Positions 23,101-35,375 of a stretch of DNA of 64,000 nucleotides are shown piece after piece. Numbering within the stretch: position 1 is the first letter of the stretch; the number at the start of each line of letters is the position of its first letter. A program made the translations under genes and the position numbers. The notes beneath the pieces are model-generated. The model ran no database searches. It was not told the origin of the DNA and worked only from the letters and a program-made list of their open reading frames with translations. Source of the DNA: Hypoxylon rubiginosum (Eukaryota; Ascomycota; Sordariomycetes; Xylariales; Hypoxylaceae); NCBI GenBank assembly GCA_902806565.1, contig CADCXA010000059.1, forward strand, positions 62,001 to 126,000. Direction: 5' to 3'.

Positions 23101-26100
23101 ATAAAGTTTATATAAGTTTTAAGTTTTATAAAATAATAAATTAATATAAATTTATATTTAAAATAACTTTTTTTTTTTTAAAATAAATAACAAAATTATT
23201 AAAAATAATATAAAAAAAATAAAAATATTAAAAAAAAAAATCTTTAAGCGTTTTAATATTAATAATAATCTAGATTATAACCTGTTAATTAATTAAAATT
23301 TAAAGAAATAAAAACTATTATAAACCGAAACTTTTATTATAAAAAAAATAAAAAAATATATAATAAAAATCTTTAATATTTTTTTAAGTATAAATTAAAT
23401 TATAATTTAATTTTTATAAGTTTATTAAAAATATATTAAATATTATATATATAAAATTTTCTTATAATATTTATAAAAAATATATTTCCTTATAAAATAA
23501 TATTAAATAAAAATAATTATAATATTTAAATTAAATAAAAAAAATAAATTCTTATTATATTTATAATATTTTATAATATTATTATTTTATTTAAATAAAA
23601 GTTTAAAAAGGTTTTTTATAAAAAAAATAATATAAATAACTTTAATATATAATATAATAAATTTATAATATTATAATATTTTTTTTTAAAAATTAATTAT
23701 AAATTTTATAATATTTTTTATTTATAATATAAAACACATATTAACTAATAAATATAAAATATTTATAATTATATTTAATATATAAAAAGCTTTTAATATT
23801 TTTTTAAAAAAACGTTTTTTAATATAAATATATTAATAAAACTAGTTAATATAATATTTAAACTTAATATAATTTTTTTTAAAAACTTAAAAAGTAAAAA
23901 TACGTTTTAAAAATATAGTTATTAAATATATTATTATTAAATATAATATATTTTAAGGTTTATTTTTATTATTTATTTTTTATATTTTTTATTTAATAAA
24001 AGTTTTAAAATAAAATATAAAATTAAAATTTAATTATATAAATAATATTTATTTTTATAAAGTATTATATATTTTATAAAAAAACATAAAATTATTAATA
24101 AATAATATAAAAAGTTTAAAAAAATAAGGTTTTATATATAAAATATATTTTATTTTTAAAAAATATAAGTTATTTTATTTAATAAAAACTAAAAATATTA
24201 AGAATTTATTTATTATAATTAATAAAATATATATTATAAAATTTATATTTTTATTTATATTAAAAAAAAAAGCACTAGTATTTAAATAATTAAATATATA
24301 ATTTAATAAAAAATTTAATTTTAAAAAATATATAATAAAATAAATTAATAAAAATATATTATTAGTTTAATATATATATAATTTAATTAATATAATTTAT
24401 AAGTTTTTAATAAATAAACTATAAAAAATAAATTAAATTTATAAAAAACCTAATATAATTTAATAAAAAAATAATTAATATTAAAATAAATAAATATATT
24501 ATTAAAATTAATAAAGTAATTAAAATAATTATTAAAATTATATTATTAGTTTAAAAGATTATTTTAATTTTTATATTATATAAAAATTTAAAGTTTTTAA
24601 TAATATAAAAAATTTTAAATATAACGTTAAAATGTTTTATATATTAATTATATATAATAAATTATAAATATTTTTTTATTTTTAAAATAAAACTAAAAAT
24701 AATAAATAAAAATAAAAATATTAAAAGCTTTTAAAAATTTAAAATTAAAATATAAATTATAAATAAATTTTTATTATTAATAAAAAAACCATTATTAATA
24801 TTATTATAATATTTTTTAAAGTTTAAAAAAAACCTTATAAAAAGATTATTAAAAGTAAAAATAATTAAGGTTTTTAAAAAATAACTTATTATTTTTTTAA
24901 AAATAAATATTATAATATATATAAATAAATTAAAAAAATAATTAAATATTAATTATAAAATAATTATTTTTTAAGGTAATAAATTAATAATAAAAAATAA
25001 AAAAAAGTTTTATTTTTATTTTATAATTTTTAATATAAAAGTAATAAAAGCTTAAAAAAACTTAAAATATATTTTAATAAAATTTTAATATTTTTATTAA
25101 TATAAAATATAAATATATTTTAATAATATAAAAGTTATTTAAAGGTTAAAAAATAATATTATAATATTTTTATAATAAATATATTATAAATTTTATAAAA
25201 TTATTAATATTTATAATATTAAAATTAAATAATATTTTAATTATTATAAAATAAATAAAAATAAATTTATAAATTAGCTAATTAAAAAAAATATAAAACT
25301 TAATAAAATTAATATAAATTATTTATAAATAATATATAATATTAAGTTTATAATATATAAAATTATTAAATATTATTAAAAAAACTAATAAAAAAAAATT
25401 AAAATTAATTTATTTATAAGATATAAAAACTAGAACTTTAATTATTAATTAAATTATTTTAAAAAACTATAAAAGTTTTTTAAATTAATATTTTATTAGT
25501 ATTTTATTATAAAAATTAAATATAAAAATTTTATTTAATATTATAAAAAGTTTAAATATTAAAATATTAATTTAAATTATTTTTATAAAAAAGTAAAAAC
25601 TTTAAACTATATATTATTTTATAAAAAAATATAAACGTTTTTTTAAAAATAATTAAAAAAATTATATAAATTTTTTAAAAATTAAAATAAAGTTTTATAT
25701 TTAAATTTTTTTATAAAAAATTATAAGGTTTTTAAAAAGTTTTTATATATAATAAATTATTTTAAATAAATTTATATTTATTAAAAGTTTATATTAAAAT
25801 TTTTTTTTTAATTATATATTTAAAGTTATTTTTAAAAAATATTAAAATATATTAAAAAAATAAAATAAAACTAAAAAATATAAAATTATAAAATATTATA
25901 TTTTTTTTTTATTATATTAATAATATTTAAGCTATTTAAATTATAATAAATAAATTTTTTATAAATTAACTTATAAAATTAATAAATTTAAAAATTTATA
26001 AAATTATTAATAAAATATAATTTTAATAATAAAAATAATAATTAAAAATTACTTTTAATTAATAAAAAAAAATATAATATGAGACATTTTTTAGTAACAC

Positions 26101-26155
26101 GTTTCTAGATAAAATTTGTTAAATAAATTATTATATATAATAATATAAAATAATC
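20195..26155. repeat. AT-rich block, RIP-type (about 6 kb)
   Basis: Almost only A and T: 2 G/C bases in 20281-20340 and 5 in 22021-22080, against roughly balanced composition on both sides with sharp borders. No ORF of 60 codons exists in any frame. The remaining C is mostly before T, C or G, and CpA and TpG are rare, which is the footprint of repeat-induced point mutation (C to T at CpA). The original repeat is erased, most likely one or more nested transposons. It lies in the shared upstream region of the opsin and carotenoid oxygenase genes. Confidence 0.9.
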
Positions 26156-26817
26156 CTAGCTTAGTACGCTTACTATGCCCTAAGGGAGGCTTTGGGATAA
26201 TTATAACGTAGCGATCCCCTGGCGGTTAATAATCACTACTACTACTACTACTATACCAGTAGGATCGCTATCTAGCGCGACGTGTTTGAGGAAAGCTGCC
26301 GGTAATCATAATCGTGAGGTTGGACCTCCGGCGGCCATTCGACATCCCCTTCAGTTCCCGAATTAGCAGGCCGCGAAGTTGATAATATCATTCAAATGGA
26401 TGACGACTACAACTCTTGTAAGGTAAGCGACCATGCTTTTAGGGCCCCTTTAAGGTTTTCCTATAGGCATGTTACGGCATTTCGACATAAGGCTCTTACT
26501 GAACCTAAGAGTCGACAAGGACTTCTCCGTAGACGATTATCGAGGTGCCTTTTGTCATTGTACCTTTCCAATGAACCCGCAAGACCCACCATTGCTGGCA
26601 AATGCGTAAAACAACCCTGGTGTTACGAAGTCGACGACAGTGGAGACCAAGGAACCAGTGCTGTTGATGATAAGAACTGGGGATATTCGTGGGTAATGGT
26701 CCCGACACCCTAAGATATTCAGAGCAAAACTAAAACTTAAGTCGGTAGAGGGCTGCTTCAGTAAGAGGCCATTGTTTGTTTTGCAAGTTATCATAACTTG
26801 AGGACTCTTCGCCTGAA
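26156..26817. other. 5' region of the carotenoid oxygenase gene
   Basis: It holds an (ACT)5-type microsatellite near 26233-26253. There is also an ATG at 26396 followed after 22-27 bases by overlapping donor-like GTAAGGTAAG, which may be a short first exon of the carotenoid oxygenase. No separate gene is supported. Confidence 0.4.
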
Positions 26818-28795
26818 ATGGTCAAACTGGCAGCAGTATGGAGCGAAAAAGTCGAATTCGCCATCCGTAAGTGTTCGGACGGAAGTACAAAGCTCAGCAG
26901 GACTTAAAGACCAATACAGATACTTATCTGGGAACTTCGCGCCCATCAAGCAAACCCGACCACTCACGAGGTGCACTCACGTTGGGCGCATTCCAAAAGA
27001 ACTTGCGGGTGGACAATATGTTCGTAATGGCGCGAACCCGATTACCAACGATGATTTAGGAAGAGACGCGCATTGGTTCGACGGCGACGGTATGCTAGCC
27101 GGCGTCTTGTTTCGACGCGGGGAGAAGAGCGGAGGAATCGAGCCTGAGTTTGTGAACCAATACATCCTAACCGATGTCTTCTTAAACGCGAAGGACAATT
27201 ATAACTTGAAGAGGCCTCTGCTGCCTAGCATCGCAACTTTAATTAGGGCTTCACTGATCACTGTCGCCGTGGTGGTTTTTAGGACGTTGATTCTCGTATT
27301 CTTATCAAGGCTACCGGGATCTAGAAAGGCCATCAGGAGGATCAGCGTCGCCAACACCAGTGTGGTATACCACGACGGAAGAGCTTTAGCAACGTGTGAA
27401 AGTGGCCCGCCTATAAGATTTCAATTACCCGGCCTAGACACAGTGGGTTGGTATAATGGGAGAAGGGCGGAGAATGAGAGTAGTCCGGATGACAGATCAG
27501 GATTCGGTGGAGGCGGTGCAATGCCATTCATGAAAGAATGGACGACGGGTCATCCGCGTGTGGACCCTATCACAAAAGAGCTCATCTCATTCCATGCCGT
27601 CTTCGTCAAGCCATTCGTCTATTACTCGATCGTGTCACCGGACACGGCTTTGGCGAAAGAGAGCAGCCGCAATTCGAGATTTGATGTGCCGATCCCGGGG
27701 ATGAGCTCGCCGAAGATGATGCACGACTTTGGTGTGTCGGCACGCTATACGGTTATCATGGATCTCCCTCTATCCTTAAATCCTATGAATAGCATCAGGG
27801 GGCGACCAGTTATTTCGTACGAGTCCGCCGCACGATCGCGCTACGGCGTCTTTCCACGATATGAGCCAGATAAAATCCAATGGTTTGAAACAAACCCGTG
27901 TGTCATCTTCCACACAGCAAACTGTTGGGAGACAACGTCGACCATGCCAGGAGCCGAGACATGCGTTCATCTTGTCGCTTGCCGTCTCACCTCGGCCGCT
28001 GTGGTGTTCGGCGCCGGCGCACTCCTGCCGCCTGTGCCTAAGCCAGCGCCCCCAGAATACACGGAAGAGGAGCAGTGCCGACTTTACTATTACAGCTTCC
28101 CACTCGTGGGAGAGGAATCGGATGAGGGACCTATGATCCGAAACCAATGGGCGCTGTCGGCCATCCCCTTCGAATTCCCGACTCTATCGTCGACGCATGC
28201 CATGAGAGAAGCTCGCTATATCTACGGTTGTAGTACAGGGGTATCGTCTTTCTCTACAGCACTTGGCAAATCGGTCAAAATAGATTGCATCGCAAAAGTC
28301 GACGCGTCAACGCTGATTAGTCGAGGGATCGCCAACCCGCCGCAACAGATCAAGGGCTGTGTTGATACTCGAACCATTGATGAGGTGATGAAGAGCACTG
28401 ACGCAGATGACCCGGTCAAACTATTCCAGCTACCCAAAGGTTGGTTTGCACAAGAACCGCGGTTCGTATCGCGCGGGAACCCGAAGACAGAGGATGATGG
28501 CTGGTTACTTACCTACGTCTTCGACGAGTCACAATTGAACGACGACGGCGAATGTGGCGATGGCGCAGCCAGCGAGCTCTGGATTATCGACGCAAGAAAT
28601 ATGAGAGATATCGCGGCGAGAGTCAAGCTTCCTCAACGGGTGCCTTATGGATTACACGGTGCTTGGTTTTCGGAAGATGATATCGCTTCGCAGAGACCGT
28701 ACGAGACGGTCAGACGGGAAGCGTCGAAGGCGGATATCGACACGTCGAATATTCTTTCTACGGCTAGGGATATCATTGAGAAATGGATTGGATGA
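26818..28795 (+). CDS. carX: Carotenoid cleavage oxygenase, CarX-like (retinal-forming); 5' end unresolved
   Basis: The frame is open from 26765 to a TGA at 28795 and recognisable from YRYLSGNFAPIKQT (26910 on), about 630 aa. The family's Fe(II) histidines are in TTGHPRVDP, MMHDFGVS, IFHTANCWE and YGLHGAWF. Other family blocks are GGQYVRNGANP, HWFDGDGML, ISVANTSVVYHDGRALATCESGPP and LPKGWFAQEPRFV. Segment order and similarity to Fusarium CarX point to the enzyme that splits beta-carotene or torulene to retinal; CarT-like torulene cleavage is less likely but not excluded. The 5' end is uncertain. An ATG at 26818 would need a 34-bp intron, and an ATG at 26396 would need a roughly 480-bp intron; no in-frame ATG lies right before the conserved part. 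It is divergent to the opsin, which needs retinal. Confidence 0.9.
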
Positions 28796-29328
28796 ATGAA
28801 AGAATGAATGAATAACTGATTATGGAATGAATAAATGGTCTAGACAGCTGTACTGACACCAAAGATCAGATCAACCCGCGCAAGTATACAAGAGGAAGAG
28901 GAGGATAACTCGTAATGATAATGATAAAAGTTGCCCTTCTCTAACCGCTAAGCCTCAACTGAGCTATAGGGGGTCGAAGCCACCTGGGAGGTATCACCTG
29001 GGAGGTACCTAAGAGGGGCGAGGCTAGAGGGACAGGAGGGGCAGGAGGGGCAAAAGGGGCCATTAGCATATTCCGGGGTAACGCAGTCGACGCTGATTGG
29101 AATGCGTCACATCGCCCCATTGCCCAAACAAAATAATAAAAAATCATTCAAAGAAAACAGAAACGTTGCTCCCGTGTACTCCTTTATCCACGCCACTTCA
29201 TTGTAGCCTTGTCCCTTGTCCTTTTATATACATGTACATGTAGTATACGATGCGTTGTCACAAATACATCTTTTCATGACCCTCGTTTCTGTTCGGCTCA
29301 TCCGTCGCTGGATGGTAGCTATCGCGCA
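28796..29328. other. Intergenic, simple repeats only
   Basis: Just after the carX-like stop comes a GAAT-type tetranucleotide repeat (about 28792-28840). A purine-rich GGCAGGAGG/GGGGCAAAAGGGGC stretch lies near 29030-29060. No gene is seen. Confidence 0.5.
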
Positions 29329-31696
29329 ATGGAGTTGATTCCGTACTCATCTCGAGATGGTCGTGAAATCGTATTGTACGTCATCGTCATTCTTCCCCTC
29401 CACCCTAGCCTGCGTTTAAAGGTCTTGTTAGCCTGGAGGAAAAGAAGCTCGAGCTTAGACTCGGTCCCGTTTATGTGTCAACGCGTTTCACTCTTACCTA
29501 CTGCCTACATGTAGGTACCCATGCTAAGACAAATAATAACCTAGGCGTCATCATAATGCTATCGTGGTCCGTGATCCTGCCTCGCAACGTCTCGAGATCA
29601 GGGGCGTTCCCTTGACAGAGTGCCCTACTTGTCACCAGCCTCTACGCCCACCCTCCCCAGCGCGACATTTCGATGGCCCGCCGCCGCACGAATCCTATGT
29701 CGACCCCAACTACTTTCGTATGCTCCAAGCTGGGCATGACGAGGATGAACACGCTCAGCGCCAACCTCCTCCGAGTCCCATCCGCCGACTAACCCAGCCC
29801 ACACTACCCGGCGGCGGCCTCAGACCTCAGAACGTCGACAATGCCGAATTCATTTCCAGTTCGCCTGCTCCCCAGGAAGGAGCCCGAATAAGGAAAGATG
29901 CATTTAGTCCCAACTATTTCGGGAGATTCTTCGTCGAAGAGCGAGAGCTCGGCCGAGGTGGGAAGGGCGTCGTCCTTCTAGTACGCCACGAGATTGATGG
30001 ATGCGCCCTTGGCCACTTCGCTTGCAAGCGGGTCCCTGTCGGAGACGATCACGCGTGGCTGGAAAAAGTCTTGATAGAGGTTGAACTGCTGGCCAAGCTC
30101 TCGCACCCCAACCTAGTGTCCTATCGACACGTCTGGCTCGAGGATGTCAAGCTGAATCGCTTTGGGCCAAGCGTCGCTTGTGCCTTCATTCTCCAACAGT
30201 ATTGTAACGGCGGGGACTTGTTGCGCTACGTCGTGGGAGACCAGCCTCAGCAAGTCACAAAGGAGCAATTGAAAGCTCAAATGCGTCGCAGGTCAAAAGG
30301 TACCGGCGAGCGGCCGCAGGATATATTCGCCTCTCAACGTCGCCTCTCGTTCGAGGAGATATATTCCCTCTTCAAGGACGTCACATCTGGCCTCGCGTAC
30401 CTTCACGGCGCCAACTATATCCACCGTGATCTGAAGCCGAGCAACTGTCTTCTGCACCGTGAGAATGGCAAGCTCACGTGCTTGATTAGCGACTTTGGTG
30501 AAGTGCAGCCTGGAAACGCGGTTCGAAACTCAACGGGGACGACGGGCACCATTTCTTACTGCGCCCCCGAGGTCTTAAAGAGAGACGCAGGAGGCCGGCT
30601 TGGTAACTTCACGACTAAGTCTGATGTGTTTTCATTGGGCATGATTCTTTACTTCTTATGCTTCGGCCGGCTGCCTTATGTAAACGCAAATTCCGTTCAA
30701 GAGGAACTTGAAGACATTGATCTCCTTCGAGCGGAAATTGCCGATTGGAAAGGCTTTCTGGACGAGAGGCGAGTGAGACCTGACCTCCCTTCCCAGTTGT
30801 ACCAGCTGTTGAAGAAGATGCTGGCTCTCAGCCCCAGCGAACGGCCTAGCGCTACTGAAGTTTTGAGTGTGATGAACCATGAGTCGTACCACGGAGGGTT
30901 ACGAGGAAGGAGTACTAGTCCCCCGTCCGTTGGGCTACATGGTCGACGTATTCAGAGCCTCGACTCGCCTATACCTCCCGGCACACCGGTCCCAGATCCT
31001 CAAAAGCATCGCGGCGGTATTATAACACCCGTGGTGTCTGAGGATGGATTCACATCTCCTGGTAGCGAAAACTCGCCACCTATGAATCATTTGTCTGAAA
31101 CAAACATCCACAATAGCCTCCAGAAGTATGACAACCCTGGCACGCCTCGACACCGTGCCCAAGCCATGACTTTGTCCCGAAGTCATGATGGCTTCCGTTC
31201 ATCTCCGGAGCGCAGTCGTACCCCGGTGGCCCCCCACTCGCAGCCACCCCCTACGATTCATACGCCGCTGCTAATGGCACCCCCCACTGGCCGACTCGGA
31301 AGGATAAGGCAGCGAGCAACGCTTGCCCAGCATCGCCTAATCTATTTCGCCCGTACTCACACCGACTCCATCATGTTCGCTTTCCGTCTTCTTTTGTTCC
31401 TGGTGAAGATGCTGTCGCTCGCCAGATCATGTTTCCCTTTCATGGTCGGCCTTGGTGTCGGTGTGCCGCTAATCGGAATCGCCGGGATTGACTTGGGCAT
31501 GCCACTTCACAGAAACACGTTCATATTCAACCACGAAGGAAGCTCACGCAGCCGTGTCTCTTCGGGCTTCTCTCGATGGAAATGGGATTGGAGAGGAAGT
31601 CTCGTCTCACTCGCTTTTCATTTTCTGGCGTTGTGGGCATTCTCGCGATGGAACGTATTGTGTGTCACATTTAAAGATAACTGGACGGTATGGTAA
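29329..31696 (+). CDS. IKS1-type serine/threonine protein kinase with C-terminal membrane segment, two exons
   Basis: join(29329..29375, 29545..31696), 732 aa. Exon 1 encodes MELIPYSSRDGREIV. The 169-bp intron 29376-29544 continues as LRHHNAIVVRDPASQRLEIR, then TECPTCHQPLRPP, the N-terminal signature of fungal IKS1-like kinases; the first in-frame codon after an upstream stop is a GTG, so this short first exon is needed. Kinase motifs are LGRGGKGVVLLVRH, ATP lysine K177 in FACKRV, HRDLKPSN (catalytic D311), SDFGE (D333) and TGTISYCAPEV. An insert of about 40 residues (QPQQVTKEQLKAQMRRRSKG) separates the lobes. The Pro/Ser-rich C-terminal part is followed by hydrophobic stretches (ARSCFPFMVGLGVGVPLIGI and LVSLAFHFLALWAF), suggesting membrane anchoring. 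The yeast homologue is a poorly studied kinase; substrate unknown. Confidence 0.92.
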
Positions 31697-32615
31697 CGTG
31701 CATGCCATCTGGAACCGTCCCAAACACATTCACCGTGGTTTATGGACTTGTCCTCGATTCTTCATAGTCAAGATGCCTTCGCTATGGAGACTTAGTAGAC
31801 TTGGTCCTTAATAACACAAGCACAAACTCTATCGTATAGTCCTTACAGGAGGATATATGTTATTTCGAGAGAAAAAAAATCGAAACGCCGACCTGCAGGC
31901 TGAGATAGGATGGTTTACTTAAATTACGGTCGGGATTACTTGCGTCTTTGCAGGAAGCAATACGAGGTCAGTTCTACCTATGCAAGCCACCAGTGCGCTG
32001 CGATCAAGTCGTCCTCGCGCACGGCACGTTCAGACCGCTACACATTTACATAATTTACTAATTATTCTTAGCACAGTGTCTGAAGAATATCACAGGTCTC
32101 TCATCGTCGAATACTTGGGACTGTCGACTGCCTCATTGGCATTTGTGTCGCTAGGTTGTAGGTAAAGGTCTTGTTGCAATGCTATTGCAGGTGTAGTTGT
32201 ACCCTATATATCCGTGTGTTATTAATAGGAGGCGTTGAGATGCACTCTTATGTTCGAGCCTCTCAGGGAAGACTTGGTCAACTTTGATAATGAGAATGAG
32301 TATATCAAGCCAAAACGCTGTGGCATAGGAAACCTGGGATATCCTATTCGGGAATTGCGAACGTACAGATAACCCAGTGTTGATGCGAGTATAAGATGCC
32401 ACCTACCGGTTCGGTTGACCTCGCCTTATCCCACAGTGTAACGGTAGTTGACTTAACCATTTTCTCACGACATATTCAATTCGTCCTTACAGCCCAACCG
32501 ACGATGAGAGCTTTCTCGTAGCTCCATCTCTACCTTTGATCACCTGTCTATTCGGTCTCGCTGCAAATGCCGAAAAGCAATCCCTTCCTGGGTTTGACGA
32601 GCCAAGAATAGTAGA
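31697..32615. other. Convergent intergenic region
   Basis: 3' flanks of the kinase and the epimerase. The small ORFs here have no recognisable content. Confidence 0.5.
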
Positions 32616-33680
32616 CTATTTCCCCACATTTGCCAGAGAGCCTCCGATCCGCTCCTTGACTCTCAGCACTCCCTCATGTCCTCTCCTAGCCGCCTCCTCA
32701 TACGCGATGCGGTACACGTGCAAATTCTCCGAGAGCAGCATCCGCTTGTCGGTCCAACCCGTCAGCCGTCGGATCTTAGTACTATCAACCCATTGGCTAT
32801 AGCCGAGCGCCAGGTCGGCACCATTTGCCGACCTGTCGCCAGCAGAAGCCGGCACCACGCCTCCACGCAGGCGGTACTCGGCCGTCAGCGCCTCGGCCAG
32901 TTCCGCGAGCGTCTCGTAGCGGCGCGCCGAGATGTTGAAACACTGCCCCGCGACGGCCGCCCGGTCAGGGTGCTCGGCTAGTGCCAAGTAAGCCTCCGCG
33001 CAGTCGTCAACGTGACAGCTGTGCAGGATCGTGTTAAAGTCCAAGTGGAGCCTGAGCGTCGATTCAGGCGTCTTCGCGGCGGCGGCCGTGAGCTCGAACG
33101 CGAAGCCGTAGTAGCTGCTGTCGTAGCCGAACAGGGGCGTGGGTCGCAGCACAACGGCGTCGAACAGGCTGTCATGCTCGAAGAGGGTGAGCGAGCGGTA
33201 AGTGCGATCATGGAGGATCTCCATGGGCTGCAGCGGTGACTCTTCAGTATGTGGCGCTAGCCCGGGAGTCCCGTGGACCCCCGTTGTGCCGTAGTCCTTA
33301 CAACCAGAACTAGCTATGACGAGCGGTCTAACGCCATTCTGGTTAGAAGTAGTAGATAGCTTCTGGATGAAACTAGCGACGCCCTCGAAGTGCTCTCCGA
33401 ACGGTATCTGTTCTGTGCACGAGACGATCACGTCGATAGTCTTGGTGTATTCATATAGATCGTCTAGGAAAGTTGCATCTTTGGAGATGGAGCCGATGAT
33501 GGGTATGACCTCTTCAGCGATCAGGTTATTAGCTGACCCGGGACGCCGGACCAGGCCGAATGTTCGATAGCCGGCGCGGACGAAAGCCCGGCATACTGCG
33601 GAGCCAATGTAGCCGTTAGCGCCCGTAACGAACGCCGTCTTCGGCTGTGGACGCGTAACAGGGGTTGTTAAATCGGCCAT
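32616..33680 (-). CDS. NAD-dependent epimerase/dehydratase family protein
   Basis: A single exon of 354 aa starting at the ATG at 33680; the longer open frame to 33752 begins with TTG and was not used. The extended-SDR cofactor motif KTAFVTGANGYIGSAVCRAF (GxxGxxG) is at the N-terminus, followed by GLVRRPG, IDVIVSCTEQIPF, VIASSGCKDYG, VVLRPTPLFGYDSSYYG and SCHVDDCAEAYLALAEHP, the usual order in this family. The catalytic YxxxK is not in canonical form. A DYGTTGVHG segment sits where it would be, so the reaction may differ from sugar epimerisation. It is probably a cytosolic NAD(P)-dependent reductase or isomerase of unknown substrate. No pathway partner is adjacent. Confidence 0.85.
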   Translation of the reverse strand: MADLTTPVTRPQPKTAFVTGANGYIGSAVCRAFVRAGYRTFGLVRRPGSANNLIAEEVIPIIGSISKDATFLDDLYEYTKTIDVIVSCTEQIPFGEHFEGVASFIQKLSTTSNQNGVRPLVIASSGCKDYGTTGVHGTPGLAPHTEESPLQPMEILHDRTYRSLTLFEHDSLFDAVVLRPTPLFGYDSSYYGFAFELTAAAAKTPESTLRLHLDFNTILHSCHVDDCAEAYLALAEHPDRAAVAGQCFNISARRYETLAELAEALTAEYRLRGGVVPASAGDRSANGADLALGYSQWVDSTKIRRLTGWTDKRMLLSENLHVYRIAYEEAARRGHEGVLRVKERIGGSLANVGK

Positions 33681-34093
33681 TTTATCACCGATGTGATAGA
33701 CTCCGAGTCGTGTCTTTTTGCTCCTGACTGTGCCATCGTCGATTAGGATCAAGGGAATTCAACGTCGATTTATACAAGTTCGGAAACAGAGCTACCCTTT
33801 TTGTTTGTATCACGGCGAACTGTTAAGACGAAGACAGGATTTGTCATCTCCAGGTTGCGGGCAGCCATAAGTGGCACCAATGCAGATTCATGATCCGACT
33901 CGGAGTAATAATGGCTCCGCCCATACCCATATAGCTAAACCCCCATAAAATATTATGTCATGCCTGAATGTTTAGCTAATGCCTCTGTATAGGCGTTACA
34001 GGTATGTACATTATGTAGTTAATTTGGTGGATACACTTTCAAGAAGCTTTAGGTACACGAAATATTCGCGGCTGGGTTACGTGGGAGGTTGAG

Positions 34094-34126
<33 letters not shown>

Positions 34127-34277
34127 AGATATAGCTGGGTATCTTAGAGGAGGCATATGCGAACCGACAAAGCCAGGGAACAACGCCAGACCGACGTTGA
34201 CGCACGACTAACTGAGCAAACAATAAACGAGGGAGGAACCTTCACCAATAACCGCCGGCCAACTGGTTGATATTTGC
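33681..34277. other. Intergenic with a hexanucleotide microsatellite
   Basis: It includes a five-unit ATATAC repeat (34094-34125). No gene is seen. Confidence 0.55.
34094..34125. repeat. (ATATAC)5 microsatellite
   Basis: Perfect hexanucleotide repeat, a little over five units. Confidence 0.9.
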
Positions 34278-35375
34278 CTACCGACCAGCCATGTCCCGGT
34301 CGTGAAGCATTTGCCACTTAGTATGGGATGCGTTGATATGATCCCTCAAATCTTCCACCTTGGCATAGATTTCAGTTCTCCCACTCGAGGTGCATAACAC
34401 ACAACCGAACCCGCCCTCGCAGTGCGATTTACCCAGGAACCTGGGCGTTATCTGGAAACCCTCATTTACCGTCAGGGATTCCTGGTTTTCGGTGTGCGTC
34501 CTATTCCACTCATATCCGCACCTGCAGTTCCCGCGCTCTGGCATGGTCTTCTGTAGGTTGACTTGGTATTTCATCGCCTCCGGACAAAACATACTAAAGA
34601 CACTGTTCTTTGGTCGGAGGCCGTAGCCTGATCCGGATGTAGCGGATGTGCAGGTTGATTGGAGATCATCGGAAATGAGCTTGGGAGTTAATGGTGGCGA
34701 CGGGGGTTCGGATTGTGAGTAAGGCGACTTGCTAGAGCTAGCTCGAACTATTCGCGCATCTTCAGCCGCGTCGGCGTCGGCGACACCATCGTCAACTTGT
34801 TCGATGGTGTCTTCTTCACATATCGTGAGAGTGAGTTTTGGTCGTCGCTGCTGTGACCTGGGCAGAACTTGGGGCAATAGGCGGCCCACTGCGACGCGTC
34901 TATATTGGTCGGCCAGGGCAGCCAAGCAGGAGATGCGCACACTTTCCGAGACACGGATGGCGTCGAAAAGCTCGAGCGAGCCGTTCTCTGTTCGTGTCGC
35001 TTTGTATAAGGCATATATGTGCACCTGGAGACATTCGAGGCTGTGCCGTAGTTTTTTTCGGCACGTTTCTATTTGATCGGGTTAGGAGGACTAGATGAGC
35101 CAAACAGGGGTCCAAGAATGCTCACCGTCTCCGACTACGAATCCGTCGCCTAGTATATCGGCCCCGTCGTCGAAAGTCTCTCTAATTTTACGGCTTGAGA
35201 ACTTCAAAGACGTGCTCAAAGCATCGGCGCTACCAACATATATTTTGTCTCTGCAGTTGGTCTGATAGTGATTCTCCCGGCATTTCCGTTGCTGCCACTT
35301 GGTGTAGTATTCTAGGCCGGCTGTGTAGGTTGCCGCTAGAGCCTCAACGATGCTGCTCACAGTGTCGAGATGCAT
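34278..35375 (-). CDS. Uncharacterised fungal protein with a C-terminal C2H2-like motif, two exons
   Basis: complement(34278..35068, 35126..35375), 346 aa. The 57-bp intron 35069-35125 joins GDGFVVGD to ETCRKKLRHSLECLQVHIYALYK without breaking the frame. I do not recognise the family. The N-terminus is helical (VEALAATYTAGLEYYTKWQQRK). The middle has an acidic patch and a Ser/Pro linker (SKSPYSQSEPPSPPLTPKL). The C-terminus has CRCGYEWNRTHTENQESL and then GCVLCTSSGRT...DLRDHINASH, a possible C-x2-C...H-x4-H finger with an extended loop. A nuclear or regulatory role is a guess. Start at the ATG at 35375, in reasonable context. Confidence 0.7.

Noticed and set aside
20195..26155. AT-rich block as a mitochondrial insertion or a centromere
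   Set aside because: No mitochondrial gene or tRNA remnant is visible. A 6-kb block with sharp borders between ordinary genes fits RIP of a local repeat better, though a centromere fragment cannot be excluded from one window.
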